Numbered from the stretch's first letter, positions 1 through 9,836 are shown. The stretch: DNA of 64,000 bases from Marinobacter sp. F4216 (GCF_019931195.1 NZ_JAIOUO010000003.1:682001-746000), one strand, 5' to 3'. A program made the numbers and translations. The notes: generated by a model not told the origin, from the sequence alone.

Positions 1-206
1 TCAACATCCTGGCCCCGGGCGTTCAGGAGTGGCATGTCACTGGTGGTTTCACTCACAACCTCACCGCAGATCTGCAGTTGTCCGGCATGGTGTTCTATTC
101 ACCAGCCAAAGAAGTGAAGGGCCCCAATCCGCTGTCACCTAACCAGACCATTGCTCTGGAGATGTACCAGGTCGGCGCCTCCGCCAGCGTCGGCTGGAGC
201 TTCTAG
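1..206 (+). CDS. FadL/OmpP1-type outer membrane transport protein, C-terminal end
   Basis: Partial gene entering from the left edge, read in the frame that starts at base 3; 67 residues remain before the TAG stop at 204-206. The fragment contains APGVQEWHVTGGFTH, a stretch with SPNQTIALEMYQVG, and ends in GWSF. Alternating hydrophobic residues and a terminal Phe are typical of the last strands of an outer membrane beta-barrel. The wording matches FadL/OmpP1 porins, which carry long-chain fatty acids or hydrocarbons across the outer membrane. The family assignment is from the tail only, so substrate cannot be inferred. An intrinsic terminator follows about 40 bases downstream. Confidence 0.7.
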   Translation, partial: NILAPGVQEWHVTGGFTHNLTADLQLSGMVFYSPAKEVKGPNPLSPNQTIALEMYQVGASASVGWSF

Positions 207-247
207 GACGGTATAGAAATTGAGATAAACAACGGACGATCTCACTC

Positions 248-273
248 GCCCCGGCACTGCCGGGGCTTTTTTA
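248..273 (+). terminator. Rho-independent terminator of the FadL-type gene
   Basis: Perfect 8 bp stem GCCCCGGC / GCCGGGGC (248-255 with 259-266), 3-base loop ACT, followed directly by six T residues at 267-272. It lies 41 bases after the porin stop codon and just before the convergent dehydrogenase gene. Confidence 0.9.
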
Positions 274-285
274 TTTGGGCGGCGT

Positions 286-1221
286 CTAGGCGACGGAATT
301 GAGATTGCCCGCTGTGATATTCACGATGCGCTGTCGTGCCTCCCGGCTTGCCCAGGCTGAGTGCGGTGTAACGATGAGATTGGGGATGTCATCCGCCAGC
401 AACGGATTCCCATTGCGGGGCGGCTCTTCGGTCAGCACATCAAATCCTGCACCACCGATCTGGCCTGAACGAAGCGCATCGGCCAGCGCCTGCTCGTCCA
501 CTAACCCACCGCGGCTGGTGTTGATCAGCAACGCGTCGTTTTTCATCATGCCCAGCTCACGGGCGCCGATAAGATTGCGGGTCTCCTCTGTCAGCAAGCA
601 ATGCAGTGACAGTACATCCACTTTCGGCAACAGCTCGTCCAGGGGAACCCGTGGAATGCCATCCACTTCCCCGGCCTCCTGCCCCGGCCTGGCCCCAAGC
701 AGAATATTCATTCCGAAGGCCCTGGCTCGTTCGACCACGCCCTGCCCCAGATCACCGTAACCAATGACCCCCAGTGTCCGGCCTTCCAGCTCTAGAATGG
801 GATGGTCCATCAAACAGAACATATCGCTTTTGGCCCATCGCCCTTCGCGAACGTCCCGGTCGTAATCCAGTAGACGAGTCGCCAATGCCAGCATAAGCGC
901 CAGGGTGTGCTGGGCGACCGTCGAACGGCCATAGTTGGTCACGTTCATCACGCGAATGTCATGGTCCCTGGCGGCCGCCTGATCGATGTTATTCAGACCG
1001 GTGGCGACCACGGCGATGTGCTTCAATTCGGGACAGGTTTCGAAATGGGATCGCTGCAACACCACTTTGTTGGTGATAACAGTGTCGAATCCGCGAATTC
1101 GATCCAACACCTGCTCCGGTGTCGTTCGTCCATGTTTCACCAGCGAACCGGTGGCCTGCTCGATGGGCGACAGGTCGACGTCGCTTCCCAGTGTATCGGC
1201 GTCGAGAAAGACGGCTTTCAT
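286..1221 (-). CDS. D-isomer-specific 2-hydroxyacid dehydrogenase
   Basis: A 311-residue NAD(P)-dependent oxidoreductase of the D-2-hydroxyacid dehydrogenase superfamily, which interconverts 2-keto acids and D-2-hydroxy acids. The Rossmann motif GVIGYGDLGQG is central. The catalytic Arg lies in NTSRGGLVDE, the Glu in LTEEPP and the His in VTPHSAWAS, so the Arg/Glu/His set is intact. Overall similarity resembles glycerate/hydroxypyruvate reductases, but substrate is not determined. The frame is open for 18 codons further upstream. I chose the ATG at 1221 (MKAVFLDADTLG) because GGAGGA lies about 10 bases before it. It is convergent with the FadL-type gene and divergent from the methyltransferase gene. 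Confidence 0.88.
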   Translation of the reverse strand: MKAVFLDADTLGSDVDLSPIEQATGSLVKHGRTTPEQVLDRIRGFDTVITNKVVLQRSHFETCPELKHIAVVATGLNNIDQAAARDHDIRVMNVTNYGRSTVAQHTLALMLALATRLLDYDRDVREGRWAKSDMFCLMDHPILELEGRTLGVIGYGDLGQGVVERARAFGMNILLGARPGQEAGEVDGIPRVPLDELLPKVDVLSLHCLLTEETRNLIGARELGMMKNDALLINTSRGGLVDEQALADALRSGQIGGAGFDVLTEEPPRNGNPLLADDIPNLIVTPHSAWASREARQRIVNITAGNLNSVA

Positions 1222-1298
1222 GCTTTTCTTTTCTCCTCCATTCAGACACGCACAGATTAGGTTAGACTGAAGCAAACGTGCAAATGAGGGCCTCGATC

Positions 1299-1952
1299 AT
1301 GGAGCATCAATTCTGGCACGAGCGCTGGGCTAAAAAGGAAATCGGTTTTCACGAAGGAACGGTGAACCAGTACCTTCACGACCACTGGCCGGATCTGGCC
1401 GGAGCCTCGTCCGATGCGGTTCTTGTTCCACTCTGTGGCAAAGCCCACGACATGTGGTGGCTGCACGACAGGGGCCATCCGGTGATTGGTGTCGAGCTGA
1501 GCCCGGTCGCCTGCAAGGACTTTTTTGAGGAGGGACAGGAGAAAGCCAGGGTGCATCCCGGCGAACCCTTCACCACCTTCAAGCACGATGATCTCGAACT
1601 CTGGTGCGGTGATTTTTTCCAACTGGTGCCGTCGGACCTCAAGCACGTTCGTCTGGTCTATGACCGAGCCGCGCTGATTGCCCTGCCACCCAATATGCGC
1701 AGGGGCTACGTTGAGCATCTGACCGCCATCATTCCGGACGGCACCCGCATCCTGCTGATCACCCTGGACTACGACGGGCAACTGCAAGGCCCTCCGTTCA
1801 ATGTCAGTGACGATGAAGTCCGGGAACTCTACGCCGACGATTACGACATTGAACTCCTGCTCACCAACACCCTGCCCCGGGACCACCCGTTCACCAAGCG
1901 CAAAGGGCTGGATGGCGCTACGGAAAGCGTGTTCCGGCTGATCAAGCAGTAG
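1299..1952 (+). CDS. tpm: Thiopurine S-methyltransferase family protein
   Basis: 217 residues, the usual length for bacterial TPMT. These SAM-dependent enzymes methylate thiopurines in the laboratory and are linked to selenium/tellurium methylation in pseudomonads. The N-terminus MEHQFWHERWAKKEIGFHE and the SAM-binding segment VLVPLCGKAHDMWWLHDRG are family hallmarks, followed by GVELSPVACKDFF. The frame opens at 1278. I prefer ATG 1299 because MEHQFWHERW matches the family start and GAGGG sits just upstream at 1286-1290. Alternative start: 1278. Transcribed divergently from the dehydrogenase; no partner gene follows in the same operon. Confidence 0.88.
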   Translation: MEHQFWHERWAKKEIGFHEGTVNQYLHDHWPDLAGASSDAVLVPLCGKAHDMWWLHDRGHPVIGVELSPVACKDFFEEGQEKARVHPGEPFTTFKHDDLELWCGDFFQLVPSDLKHVRLVYDRAALIALPPNMRRGYVEHLTAIIPDGTRILLITLDYDGQLQGPPFNVSDDEVRELYADDYDIELLLTNTLPRDHPFTKRKGLDGATESVFRLIKQ

Positions 1953-2258
1953 TCCCCTTCGGCGACAGTTTGTCGGGGCGCAGGAATTTTTTGTGCGCCC
2001 CGGCCACAGCGCTACAAAAAGGCGCCGCGCCTAACATATTTTAATGAACCTTAACCACTTCCCTGCTGTCCTAATTTTCGAGCGTGAACTAAGCTCAGGA
2101 TAAGTAGCTGCCACAAGAGCAAAAACGCCAGGCAGCTCGTAAACACCTTCCTTTTCACCCATAACGAAACAGACCGCCCTGAACGGCGGAACCGATGCAA
2201 CGGGGATATTGCGTGAACTGAGTACTGACTTTTTCAGAGAGCAAGCGAGGCGCCATCT
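1953..2258. other. 306-base intergenic region before prkA
   Basis: Contains a perfect 9 bp hairpin CGGGGCGCA / TGCGCCCCG (1974-1982 with 1994-2002). It sits just after the methyltransferase stop and probably terminates or stabilises that transcript, although no T-run follows. The rest is the likely promoter region of the prkA operon. I saw no convincing sigma-54 -24/-12 pair or clear -10/-35 pair. Confidence 0.5.
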
Positions 2259-4181
2259 ATGACCATCATGCAGCACTTCAAGGACCGGTATGCCAGCACC
2301 CAGGAGGAAGAATTTACCCTGGAGGAGTACCTGGAAATCTGCAAAAAGGACCCAACGGCCTATGCCACGGCCGCTGAACGAATGCTGATTGCCATCGGCG
2401 AACCCGAACTGATTGACACCTCACGTGACTCCCGCCTGTCGCGCATCTTTTCCAACAAGGTCATCAAGCGCTACCCGGAGTTTTCCGAGTTCTACGGGAT
2501 GGAGGAAGCAGTCGAAAACATCGTGTCCTTCTTCCGGCATGCTGCCCAGGGCCTGGAAGAAAAGAAACAGATTCTGTATCTGCTTGGCCCCGTCGGCGGC
2601 GGTAAGTCCTCTCTGGCTGAAAAGCTCAAGGCACTCATGCAGAAGGTCCCCTTCTACGCCATCAAAGGCTCGCCGGTGAACGAATCGCCGCTCGGCCTGT
2701 TCGACCCGGCCGAAGACGCGCAGATTCTTGAAGAAGAATACGGCATTCCCTCCCGCTACCTGACGTCCATTATGTCCCCCTGGGCCGTCAAACGGCTCCA
2801 CGAATACGGGGGTGACGTCAGCCAGTTCCGGGTCGTGAAACGTTACCCGTCCGTGCTCGATCAGGTGGGCGTGTCCAAAACCGAGCCGGGCGATGACAAC
2901 AACCAGGACATCTCCGCCCTGGTGGGCAAGGTCAACATCCGCATGCTGGAAGATTTTTCCCAGGACGATCCGGATGCCTACAGCTTCAGCGGTGGCCTGT
3001 GCAAGGCCAACCAGGGCCTGCTGGAATTCGTGGAGATGTTCAAGGCACCGATCAAGGTTCTGCATCCCCTGCTGACCGCCACCCAGGAAGGCAACTACAA
3101 CACCACCGAGGGCATGGGTTCTGTGCCCTTCGATGGCGTGATTCTCGCCCACTCCAACGAATCCGAGTGGCAGACCTTCCGTAACAACAAACACAATGAG
3201 GCATTCCTGGATCGGGTATACATCGTCAAGGTGCCCTACTGTGTGCGGGTAACAGAAGAGATCGAGATCTACAAGAAGCTGCTCAAGAACAGTTCACTGT
3301 CCGGCGCGCCCTGTGCCCCGGACACCCTGGACATGCTGGCCCAGTTTTCCGTGCTCTCACGTGTTAAGGAGCCGGATAATTCCAGTATTTTCTCCAAGAT
3401 GCGTGTATACGATGGCCAGAACATCAAGGACACCGATCCCAAGGCCAAGTCCATTCAGGAGTACCGGGACTCTGCCGGTGTGAACGAGGGCATGGACGGT
3501 CTGTCGACCCGCTTTGCGTTCAAGATCCTGTCCAAGGTCTTCAACTTCGACACCACCGAAGTGGCCGCCAACCCGGTCCACCTGCTGTATGTCCTCGAGA
3601 AGCAGATCGAGCAGGAACAGTTCCCGACCGAAACCCAGGAGCGCTACCTGCGCTACATCAAGGAGTTTCTGGCGCCCCACTACGTCGAATTCATCGGCAA
3701 GGAAATCCAGACCGCGTATCTGGAAAGCTACAGTGAGTATGGCCAGAACCTGTTCGACCGTTACGTCACCTATGCGGACTTCTGGATTCAGGATCAGGAA
3801 TACCGGGATCCGGAAACCGGGGAGATTCTCGACCGTTCTTCCATCAATGACGAACTGGAAAAAATTGAGAAGCCGGCCGGCATCAGCAACCCGAAAGACT
3901 TCCGCAACGAGGTGGTCAACTTTGTTCTGCGGGCTCGGGCCAACAATCAGGGCCGCAACCCGTCCTGGCTCAGCTACGAAAAGCTGCGCGCTGTGATCGA
4001 GAAGAAGATGTTCTCCAATACCGAGGATCTGCTTCCTGTCATCTCGTTCAACCCGAAAGCAAGTCAGGAAGACCAGAAAAAGCACAAGCAATTCGTGGAA
4101 CGCATGGTCGACCGGGGTTATACCGAGAAGCAGGTACGCCTGCTGGCCGAGTGGTACTTGCGGGTTCGCAAGTCTCACTAA
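2259..4181 (+). CDS. prkA: PrkA family serine protein kinase (YeaG)
   Basis: 640 residues, close to E. coli YeaG (about 644). PrkA proteins join an AAA-type ATPase core to a C-terminal kinase-like region and act in stationary-phase, nutrient-stress and (in Bacillus) sporulation physiology. The N-terminus MTIMQHFKDRY followed by EEFTLEEYLEICKKDP aligns with YeaG. The Walker A motif GPVGGGKSS is at about residues 109-117. The start at 2259 is supported by the YeaG-like N-terminus and GAGG about 10 bases upstream. It is first in a three-gene operon with yeaH (33 bases downstream) and spoVR, the standard set in non-sporulating proteobacteria. Confidence 0.95.
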   Translation: MTIMQHFKDRYASTQEEEFTLEEYLEICKKDPTAYATAAERMLIAIGEPELIDTSRDSRLSRIFSNKVIKRYPEFSEFYGMEEAVENIVSFFRHAAQGLEEKKQILYLLGPVGGGKSSLAEKLKALMQKVPFYAIKGSPVNESPLGLFDPAEDAQILEEEYGIPSRYLTSIMSPWAVKRLHEYGGDVSQFRVVKRYPSVLDQVGVSKTEPGDDNNQDISALVGKVNIRMLEDFSQDDPDAYSFSGGLCKANQGLLEFVEMFKAPIKVLHPLLTATQEGNYNTTEGMGSVPFDGVILAHSNESEWQTFRNNKHNEAFLDRVYIVKVPYCVRVTEEIEIYKKLLKNSSLSGAPCAPDTLDMLAQFSVLSRVKEPDNSSIFSKMRVYDGQNIKDTDPKAKSIQEYRDSAGVNEGMDGLSTRFAFKILSKVFNFDTTEVAANPVHLLYVLEKQIEQEQFPTETQERYLRYIKEFLAPHYVEFIGKEIQTAYLESYSEYGQNLFDRYVTYADFWIQDQEYRDPETGEILDRSSINDELEKIEKPAGISNPKDFRNEVVNFVLRARANNQGRNPSWLSYEKLRAVIEKKMFSNTEDLLPVISFNPKASQEDQKKHKQFVERMVDRGYTEKQVRLLAEWYLRVRKSH

Positions 4182-4214
4182 GCCTGTGACCGAGCGCTGA
4201 ACGGGAGTTACGCT

Positions 4215-5507
4215 ATGGGTATGACTCACGTCGTCGACCGGCGACTGAACGGCAAGAACAAGAGCGCTGTGAACCGGGAACGGTTTCTGCGCCGCTACCG
4301 GCACCACATCAAGAAAGCCGTGTCGGATGCGGTGCAGCGCCGCTCCATCACGGACATTGAGCGGGGTGAGCACGTCAGCATTCCCACCCGGGATATCGAA
4401 GAACCGATCTTCCACCACGGGCAGGGAGGTAGTCGGGAAGTCGTGCATCCGGGCAACCAGGAGTTTGTCGCTGGCGACACCATCCCCAAGCCCGGGGGCG
4501 GTGGCAAAGGCCAGGGACAAGGCAGCGCCAGTCCGGATGGCGAAGGCATGGACGAGTTTGCGTTCCAGATCACCCAGGACGAATTCCTGGACTTCCTGTT
4601 CGATGACCTGGAACTGCCCAACCTTGCCCGTAAAAAGCTCAAGGATACCGAGTCGTTCAAGTACGTCCGCTCGGGCTTCACCACTCAGGGCGTGCCCGCC
4701 AAGCTGGACGTTGTGCGTTCACTCCGTGGCGCCCATGCCCGCCGCCTGGGTCTGGGCGGTGCCCGGAAGAAAAAGATCCGGGAAATGGAAGCGCAGCTGG
4801 AGGCACTGAAAGCCGCCCCGGCGGAGCTGGACCCCGCGTTCAGTCACGAAGATCAGGTGCAGGCGCTGGAGGAAGAAATCGCTCGCCTGAAGGCCAATGT
4901 ACGTCGCATTCCCTTCATTGACGAAATCGACCTGCGCTACCGCCAGCACCTGAAGCACCCCCAGCCGGCCACCAGTGCCGTGATGTTCTGCCTGATGGAT
5001 GTATCCGGGTCCATGACCCAGATGCACAAGGACATTGCCAAGCGTTTTTTCATCCTGCTCTACTTGTTCCTCAAGAAGAACTACAAGAAGATTGACGTTG
5101 TCTTCATTCGCCATCACACCAGCGCCAAGGAAGTGGATGAAGAGGAGTTCTTCTACTCCCGGGAAACCGGCGGCACCATCGTCTCGAGCGCACTGAAGCT
5201 GATGAAGAAAATCGTCGACGCCCGCTACCCGTCTTCAGAGTGGAACATCTATGCCGCCCAGGCATCCGATGGCGACAACTGGAATGACGATTCCCCCGTG
5301 TGCAGCAAGATTCTGGCAGAAAGCCTGCTGCCGCTGGTTCAGTACTACGCCTATATTGAGATAACGCCGCAGGATCACCAGATGCTCTGGTACGAGTACG
5401 AAAAGATCATGCAGGAGTTCCCACAAAGTTTTGCCATGCAGCAGATAGCCGACCCGGGCGAGATTTACCCGGTGTTCCGCCAGTTGTTTGAGAGGAAAGC
5501 CGCATGA
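4215..5507 (+). CDS. yeaH: DUF444 family protein (YeaH/YhbH)
   Basis: 430 residues. Member of the YeaH/YhbH family, which travels with PrkA and SpoVR. The molecular role is unknown, but the C-terminal half carries a von Willebrand A-type MIDAS motif, DVSGSM, near residue 260 in [15 protein letters not shown], suggesting metal-dependent protein binding. A charged central segment with coiled-coil character ([12 protein letters not shown] and [10 protein letters not shown]) precedes it. Glycine-rich linker near residues 95-110. It overlaps spoVR by 4 bases (ATGA), so the two are probably translationally coupled. Confidence 0.93.
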   Translation: MGMTHVVDRRLNGKNKSAVNRERFLRRYRHHIKKAVSDAVQRRSITDIERGEHVSIPTRDIEEPIFHHGQGGSREVVHPGNQEFVAGDTIPKPGGGGKGQGQGSASPDGEGMDEFAFQITQDEFLDFLFDDLELPNLARKKLKDTESFKYVRSGFTTQGVPAKLDVVRSLRGAHARRLGLGGARKKKIREMEAQLEALKAAPAELDPAFSHEDQVQALEEEIARLKANVRRIPFIDEIDLRYRQHLKHPQPATSAVMFCLMDVSGSMTQMHKDIAKRFFILLYLFLKKNYKKIDVVFIRHHTSAKEVDEEEFFYSRETGGTIVSSALKLMKKIVDARYPSSEWNIYAAQASDGDNWNDDSPVCSKILAESLLPLVQYYAYIEITPQDHQMLWYEYEKIMQEFPQSFAMQQIADPGEIYPVFRQLFERKAA

Positions 5508-7069
5508 CCGATTTCGTGGATCGCCCCAACGCTCCGGAGGAGCCGGGGCAACCCAGAGCCAATGAGCCGATATCCAGCAGCTCCGAATGGACCTTCGAAC
5601 TGATTCAGCAGTACGACGAGGAAATCGCCAGGTGCGCACAGGAGTTCGGGCTGGACACCTACCCCAATCAGATTGAAGTGATCAGCGCCGAACAGATGAT
5701 GGACGCTTACAGCTCCGTGGGCATGCCAGTGGGCTATCACCACTGGTCATTCGGCAAGCAGTTCCTGAGCACTTCCAAGAGCTACCAGCGCGGGCAGATG
5801 GGGCTGGCCTACGAGATCGTGATCAACTCAAACCCCTGCATCGCCTACCTGATGGAGGAAAACACCCTGCCCATGCAGGCGCTGGTGATTGCCCACGCCT
5901 GTTACGGCCACAACTCCTTTTTCAAGGGCAATTACCTGTTCCGTACCTGGACCGATGCCAGCGCGATCATTGATTACCTCGTATTCGCCCGGAACTTTGT
6001 TGCCGAGTGCGAGGAACGCCACGGCGTCGAAGCGGTGGAGGAAATCCTGGATTCCTGCCATGCGCTGATGAACTACGGCGTGGACCGGTACAAGCGCCCG
6101 GCCCCGATTTCTGCCGTGGAAGAGCAGCGCCGACAGCAGGAACGGGAGGAGTACCAACAGCGCAGGATCAACGATCTCTGGCGCACCATTCCTCACCACG
6201 ATGACATTGATCCCGTCGAGCAGAAAAAGCGGTTCCCCGAGGAACCCCACGAGAACATTCTCTATTTCATCGAAAAGAACGCGCCTCTGCTGGAAACCTG
6301 GCAGCGGGAGATTGTCCGTATCGTTCGCAAGCTGGGGCAGTACTTCTACCCCCAGCGCCAGACCCAGGTCATGAACGAGGGCTGGGCTACCTTCTGGCAT
6401 TACACCCTCACCCACCGGATGTACGAGAAAGGGCTGGTCAACGACGGCTTCATGATGGAGTTCCTGCAAAGCCACACGGCCGTGGTATACCAACCTCCGT
6501 TCAACAGCCCCTGGTATTCGGGCATCAACCCCTACACCCTGGGTTTTTCCATCTTCACCGATCTGCGCCGGATCTGTGAAAATCCTACCGAGGAAGATCG
6601 GGAGTGGTTTCCCGACATCGCGGGTTCAAACTGGTTGGAAACCCTGCACTTCGCCATGAAGAACTTCAAGGACGAGAGTTTTATCCTGCAGTTCCTGTCA
6701 CCCAAAGTCATGCGGGATCTGAAGCTGTTTTCGGTTCAGAACGATGATCAGGAAGACGTTTACCGCGTTACCGCCATCCATGACGATCCGGGCTATCGAC
6801 CGCTGCGGGAAAAGCTGGCCCGCCAGTACAACCTCAGCTACCGGGAGCCCAACATCCAGGTCTGGAACGTCGATGTGCGCGGCGACCGGTCACTGACCCT
6901 GCGTCACGTTCCCGTTGACCGGGTGCCACTGGGCGAAGATACCGATGAAGTGCTGCGCCACGTGCACCGTCTGTGGGGATTCGATGTGCATCTGGAGAGC
7001 GTCGACAACGACAAGGTTGTGGAGGAGTTTCACTGCCCTCAGTCACAGGCCAATGCCCCAACCGACTGA
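5504..7069 (+). CDS. SpoVR family protein (YcgB-like)
   Basis: 521 residues, the normal length of the SpoVR/YcgB family. Bacillus SpoVR is involved in spore cortex formation. In non-sporulators the protein is co-transcribed with prkA and yeaH, and its biochemical activity is unsettled. Recognisable family stretches are [58 protein letters not shown] and [18 protein letters not shown]. The EGWATFWHY segment contains Glu and His residues that could bind metal, which is inference. It overlaps yeaH by 4 bases and is the last gene of the operon. A convergent lrgB-like gene ends 9 bases beyond it. Confidence 0.93.
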   Translation: MTDFVDRPNAPEEPGQPRANEPISSSSEWTFELIQQYDEEIARCAQEFGLDTYPNQIEVISAEQMMDAYSSVGMPVGYHHWSFGKQFLSTSKSYQRGQMGLAYEIVINSNPCIAYLMEENTLPMQALVIAHACYGHNSFFKGNYLFRTWTDASAIIDYLVFARNFVAECEERHGVEAVEEILDSCHALMNYGVDRYKRPAPISAVEEQRRQQEREEYQQRRINDLWRTIPHHDDIDPVEQKKRFPEEPHENILYFIEKNAPLLETWQREIVRIVRKLGQYFYPQRQTQVMNEGWATFWHYTLTHRMYEKGLVNDGFMMEFLQSHTAVVYQPPFNSPWYSGINPYTLGFSIFTDLRRICENPTEEDREWFPDIAGSNWLETLHFAMKNFKDESFILQFLSPKVMRDLKLFSVQNDDQEDVYRVTAIHDDPGYRPLREKLARQYNLSYREPNIQVWNVDVRGDRSLTLRHVPVDRVPLGEDTDEVLRHVHRLWGFDVHLESVDNDKVVEEFHCPQSQANAPTD

Positions 7070-7078
7070 GTTTCTTAC

Positions 7079-7813
7079 TCACAACAGACTTTGGAGCCAG
7101 TCCACCATCCAGGGCACGATCAGGGCGGTGGCAAATGCGGACAAGGCCATCGCCAATCCCGAGAAAGCCCCCATCTGGGAGCTGACCTGAAACGCCCGGG
7201 CCGTCCCAATACCGTGGGCGGCAACCCCCATGGCAATGCCTTTGGCGGTGTCATCCTTGATACGCAGCCACTCAAACAGCTTGGTGCCCAGAACCGCTCC
7301 AGTGATGCCTGTAATCACCACCAGCACAGCCGTCAGTGAGGGCAGCCCGCCAATTTTCTCCGAGATCCCCATGGCCACCGGAGCCGTTGCCGACTTGGGT
7401 GCCAGGGACATCTGGATTTCCGTCGAGCCACCCAGTAACCAGGCCAGCCCTATGGAGCTGCCGGCCGCAATAATTACACCGCACACCAGCGAAATGGTAA
7501 CGGGAAGCCACAGTTGCTGAAGCCGACTGAATTGCTCGTAAAGCGGCACCGCCAGGGCCACTGTCGCAGGCCCCAGCAGGAAGTGCACAAACTGCCCGCC
7601 TTCGAAATAATCGTCGTAGGAGGTCCCAGTCAGCAGCAAGACACCAATGAGCATGGCCACGGACGTGACCACCGGATTGGTCAGCGGATTGGAGTTGGCA
7701 CGAAGATACAACCGATAGGCGAGCGCGTAGGCCACCATAGTGATGGTCAGTCCAAGCAGCGGCGATGCGGACAGGTAAACCCAGATATCCCTCAGGTTCG
7801 GATCAGTCATCAT
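7079..7813 (-). CDS. lrgB: LrgB/CidB family membrane protein
   Basis: 244 residues, almost entirely hydrophobic, with about seven predicted membrane segments. LrgB proteins pair with LrgA. They were first linked to murein hydrolase control, and later work on relatives points to carboxylate transport (pyruvate in Bacillus, glycolate in plastids). Family motifs visible are LLGPATVALAVPLYEQ, LAPKSATAPVAMGI and GMAAHGIGTARAFQ-like GVAAHGIGTARAFQ near the C-terminus. The start at 7813 overlaps the upstream lrgA-like gene by 11 bases, so both are one transcription unit. The cargo cannot be deduced from sequence alone. Confidence 0.93.
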   Translation of the reverse strand: MMTDPNLRDIWVYLSASPLLGLTITMVAYALAYRLYLRANSNPLTNPVVTSVAMLIGVLLLTGTSYDDYFEGGQFVHFLLGPATVALAVPLYEQFSRLQQLWLPVTISLVCGVIIAAGSSIGLAWLLGGSTEIQMSLAPKSATAPVAMGISEKIGGLPSLTAVLVVITGITGAVLGTKLFEWLRIKDDTAKGIAMGVAAHGIGTARAFQVSSQMGAFSGLAMALSAFATALIVPWMVDWLQSLL

Positions 7814-8186
7814 CAGCTCCCGCCCCGTTATCCTGAGGCCGTGCCAGCCAGCGGGTGGTCAACTGCATGATCAACGCGGTAGCGACCATGGTAAGGACAG
7901 TGCTCAGTAGCAAGGCAATGGTGATCGGCAACCACTCTGCGGCGATGCGATCAAAGTGCACCATCATTCCCACGCCCGCCGGCACGAACAGCAGGGAAAG
8001 GTGGGAAAGCAATGCCGACGAAGCCTGATCCAGTGACTCCGCCGTTCGCCCCCGAATCCACAGGGTAATAAACAACAACACCATGCCGAGCACCGGCCCC
8101 GGAATGGGGACGTCCGCAAGACGCACCGTCACTTCACCGATCAACTGGTAAACCAGTAACCAGGTAATGCCATGGATAAATGACAT
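7803..8186 (-). CDS. lrgA: CidA/LrgA family holin-like protein
   Basis: 127 residues with four hydrophobic segments, the usual size and topology of CidA/LrgA proteins. Family signatures are IPGPVLGMVLLF and LFVPAGVGMMVHFD. It is expected to form an inner membrane complex with the LrgB-type protein encoded immediately downstream (11-base overlap). An acidic C-terminal tail (GAGADDD) follows the last helix. No LysR- or LytTR-type regulator, the common partner elsewhere, is adjacent here. Confidence 0.9.
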   Translation of the reverse strand: MSFIHGITWLLVYQLIGEVTVRLADVPIPGPVLGMVLLFITLWIRGRTAESLDQASSALLSHLSLLFVPAGVGMMVHFDRIAAEWLPITIALLLSTVLTMVATALIMQLTTRWLARPQDNGAGADDD

Positions 8187-8341
8187 AGGCAGAAGGCCTG
8201 TTCGCTAAGAAAGTCCTTTATGATCAGAGCATAGCCGGACAAGGCACTGGCGAACAGCAAATAGGGGCATTTGCGACAACTGTGAAATGTCGAAAAACCC
8301 TATCGGATTATCGACCGCATCATCGTGAACCGATCTTGATA

Positions 8342-8353
8342 TCAGTATACTGA
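8342..8353. promoter_or_regulatory. Perfect 12-bp palindrome upstream of the wax ester synthase
   Basis: TCAGTATACTGA is a perfect inverted repeat about 46 bases before the start codon of the wax ester synthase gene. A palindrome in this position could be an operator for a dimeric regulator. No matching consensus is recognised, so the role is inferred from location and symmetry only. Confidence 0.3.
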
Positions 8354-8399
8354 GGGAACACACCTTTTAACTTTTAATATTCGTGGAGTAAGACAAGGA

Positions 8400-9836
8400 A
8401 TGAAACGCCTGGGAACATTGGATGCCTCATGGCTGGCAGTTGAATCTGAAGACACCCCCATGCACGTGGGCAACCTGCAGATTTTTTCACTGCCAGAAGG
8501 CGCTCCCGATACCTTTCTGCGGGACATGGTGACCCGCATGAAAGAAGCTGGTGATGTCGCACCGCCCTGGAGCTACAAGCTGGCCTGGCCTGGAGCCTTC
8601 GGTAAGTTAGTGGCCCCCGCCTGGAAAGAAGACAAGGCCATTGATCTGGATTACCACGTGCGCCACTCGGCCCTGCCCCGCCCCGGCGGCGAACGGGAAC
8701 TGGGGATACTGGTATCGCGCCTGCACTCCAACCCGCTGGATTTCCACCGGCCACTCTGGGAGTGTCACGTAATTGAGGGGCTGGAAAATAACCGCTTCGC
8801 GCTCTATACCAAGATGCATCACTCCCTGATCGATGGTATCAGCGGCGTCAGGCTTTTGCAGCGAGTGCTGACCACCGATCCAAACAAAACCAACATGACC
8901 CCGCCATGGTGTGTAAAACCCGCATCCCGGCGCGCCAGCAAAACCGATACCGAAGCCAGCATTCCTGCCGCCGTTTCTCAGGCAATGGAAGCCCTGAAGC
9001 TTCAGGCAGGTATGGCCCCGCGGCTTGTAAAGGCAGGCAGCCGGCTTCTGCATTCGGCACGCCACCCGGAAGATGGGCTGCCATTCCCGTTCATGGGCCC
9101 GGTTTCCAAGCTGAATCATCGTGTCACCGGTCAGCGTCGCTTTGCTACCCAGCATTATCAGCTGGAGCGGATCAAGGAGCTGGCCCGCGAGTCCGGAGGC
9201 TCGCTGAACGACATCGTACTGTACCTGTGCGGTACGGCCCTGCGCCGCTTCCTGCTGGAACAGGGTGAACTGCCGGATACGTCCCTGACGGCAGGCATTC
9301 CAGTGAACGTCCGTCCGGCGGACGATCAGGGCACGGGCACCCAGATCAGCTTCATGATTGCGTCGCTGGCGACGGACGAGCCAGACCCGCTGAATCGCCT
9401 GCAGCAGATCAAGAATTCCACCCGTATAGCCAAGGAGCACCTGCAGAAACTGCCGAAAGCGGCGCTCACCCAGTACACCATGTTGATGATGTCGCCTTAC
9501 ATCCTGCAGCTGATGTCCGGGCTTGGCGGGCGCATGCGTCCGGCGTTCAACGTCACTATTTCGAACGTACCGGGCCCACAGGAAAGCCATTACTACGAGG
9601 GCGCCAAACTGGAAGCCATGTACCCGGTGTCCCTGATCACCCATGGCGGCGCACTCAACATTACCTGCCTGAGCTACCATGGTTCCCTGAACTTTGGCTA
9701 CACCGGCTGCCGGGACACCTTGCCCAGCATGCAGAAGCTGGCGGTGTACACCGGTGAAGCACTGGATGAACTGGAAAGCCTGGTGATGCCGCCGAAACCT
9801 AAGCAGACCCGGAGAAAGGCACGCAAATCGGCCTAA
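8400..9836 (+). CDS. Wax ester synthase / acyl-CoA:diacylglycerol acyltransferase (WS/DGAT)
   Basis: 478 residues, typical of bacterial WS/DGAT enzymes, which join acyl-CoA to fatty alcohols or diacylglycerol to make storage wax esters and triacylglycerols at the inner membrane. The catalytic HHxxxDG motif is present in KMHHSLIDGISG near residues 139-145. The PLWECHVIEGL segment precedes it, and the conserved SLNDIVLYL (Asn-Asp near residue 270) and NVTISNVPGP segments follow. Start ATG 8400 has AAGGA immediately upstream. Marinobacter species are known for several WS/DGAT paralogues; this copy stands alone, directly next to the unsaturated-fatty-acid regulator and desaturase genes. Its stop overlaps the convergent TetR gene by 4 bases. 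Confidence 0.95.
   Translation: MKRLGTLDASWLAVESEDTPMHVGNLQIFSLPEGAPDTFLRDMVTRMKEAGDVAPPWSYKLAWPGAFGKLVAPAWKEDKAIDLDYHVRHSALPRPGGERELGILVSRLHSNPLDFHRPLWECHVIEGLENNRFALYTKMHHSLIDGISGVRLLQRVLTTDPNKTNMTPPWCVKPASRRASKTDTEASIPAAVSQAMEALKLQAGMAPRLVKAGSRLLHSARHPEDGLPFPFMGPVSKLNHRVTGQRRFATQHYQLERIKELARESGGSLNDIVLYLCGTALRRFLLEQGELPDTSLTAGIPVNVRPADDQGTGTQISFMIASLATDEPDPLNRLQQIKNSTRIAKEHLQKLPKAALTQYTMLMMSPYILQLMSGLGGRMRPAFNVTISNVPGPQESHYYEGAKLEAMYPVSLITHGGALNITCLSYHGSLNFGYTGCRDTLPSMQKLAVYTGEALDELESLVMPPKPKQTRRKARKSA

Noticed and set aside
2041-2258. Sigma-54 promoter for prkA
   Set aside because: No GG-N10-GC element with proper spacing was found.
3357-4520. Long minus-strand open frame (387 codons) antisense to prkA/yeaH
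   Set aside because: Composition is that of a GC-rich codon-position shadow; the plus-strand genes are clear family members and there is no RBS or recognisable domain.
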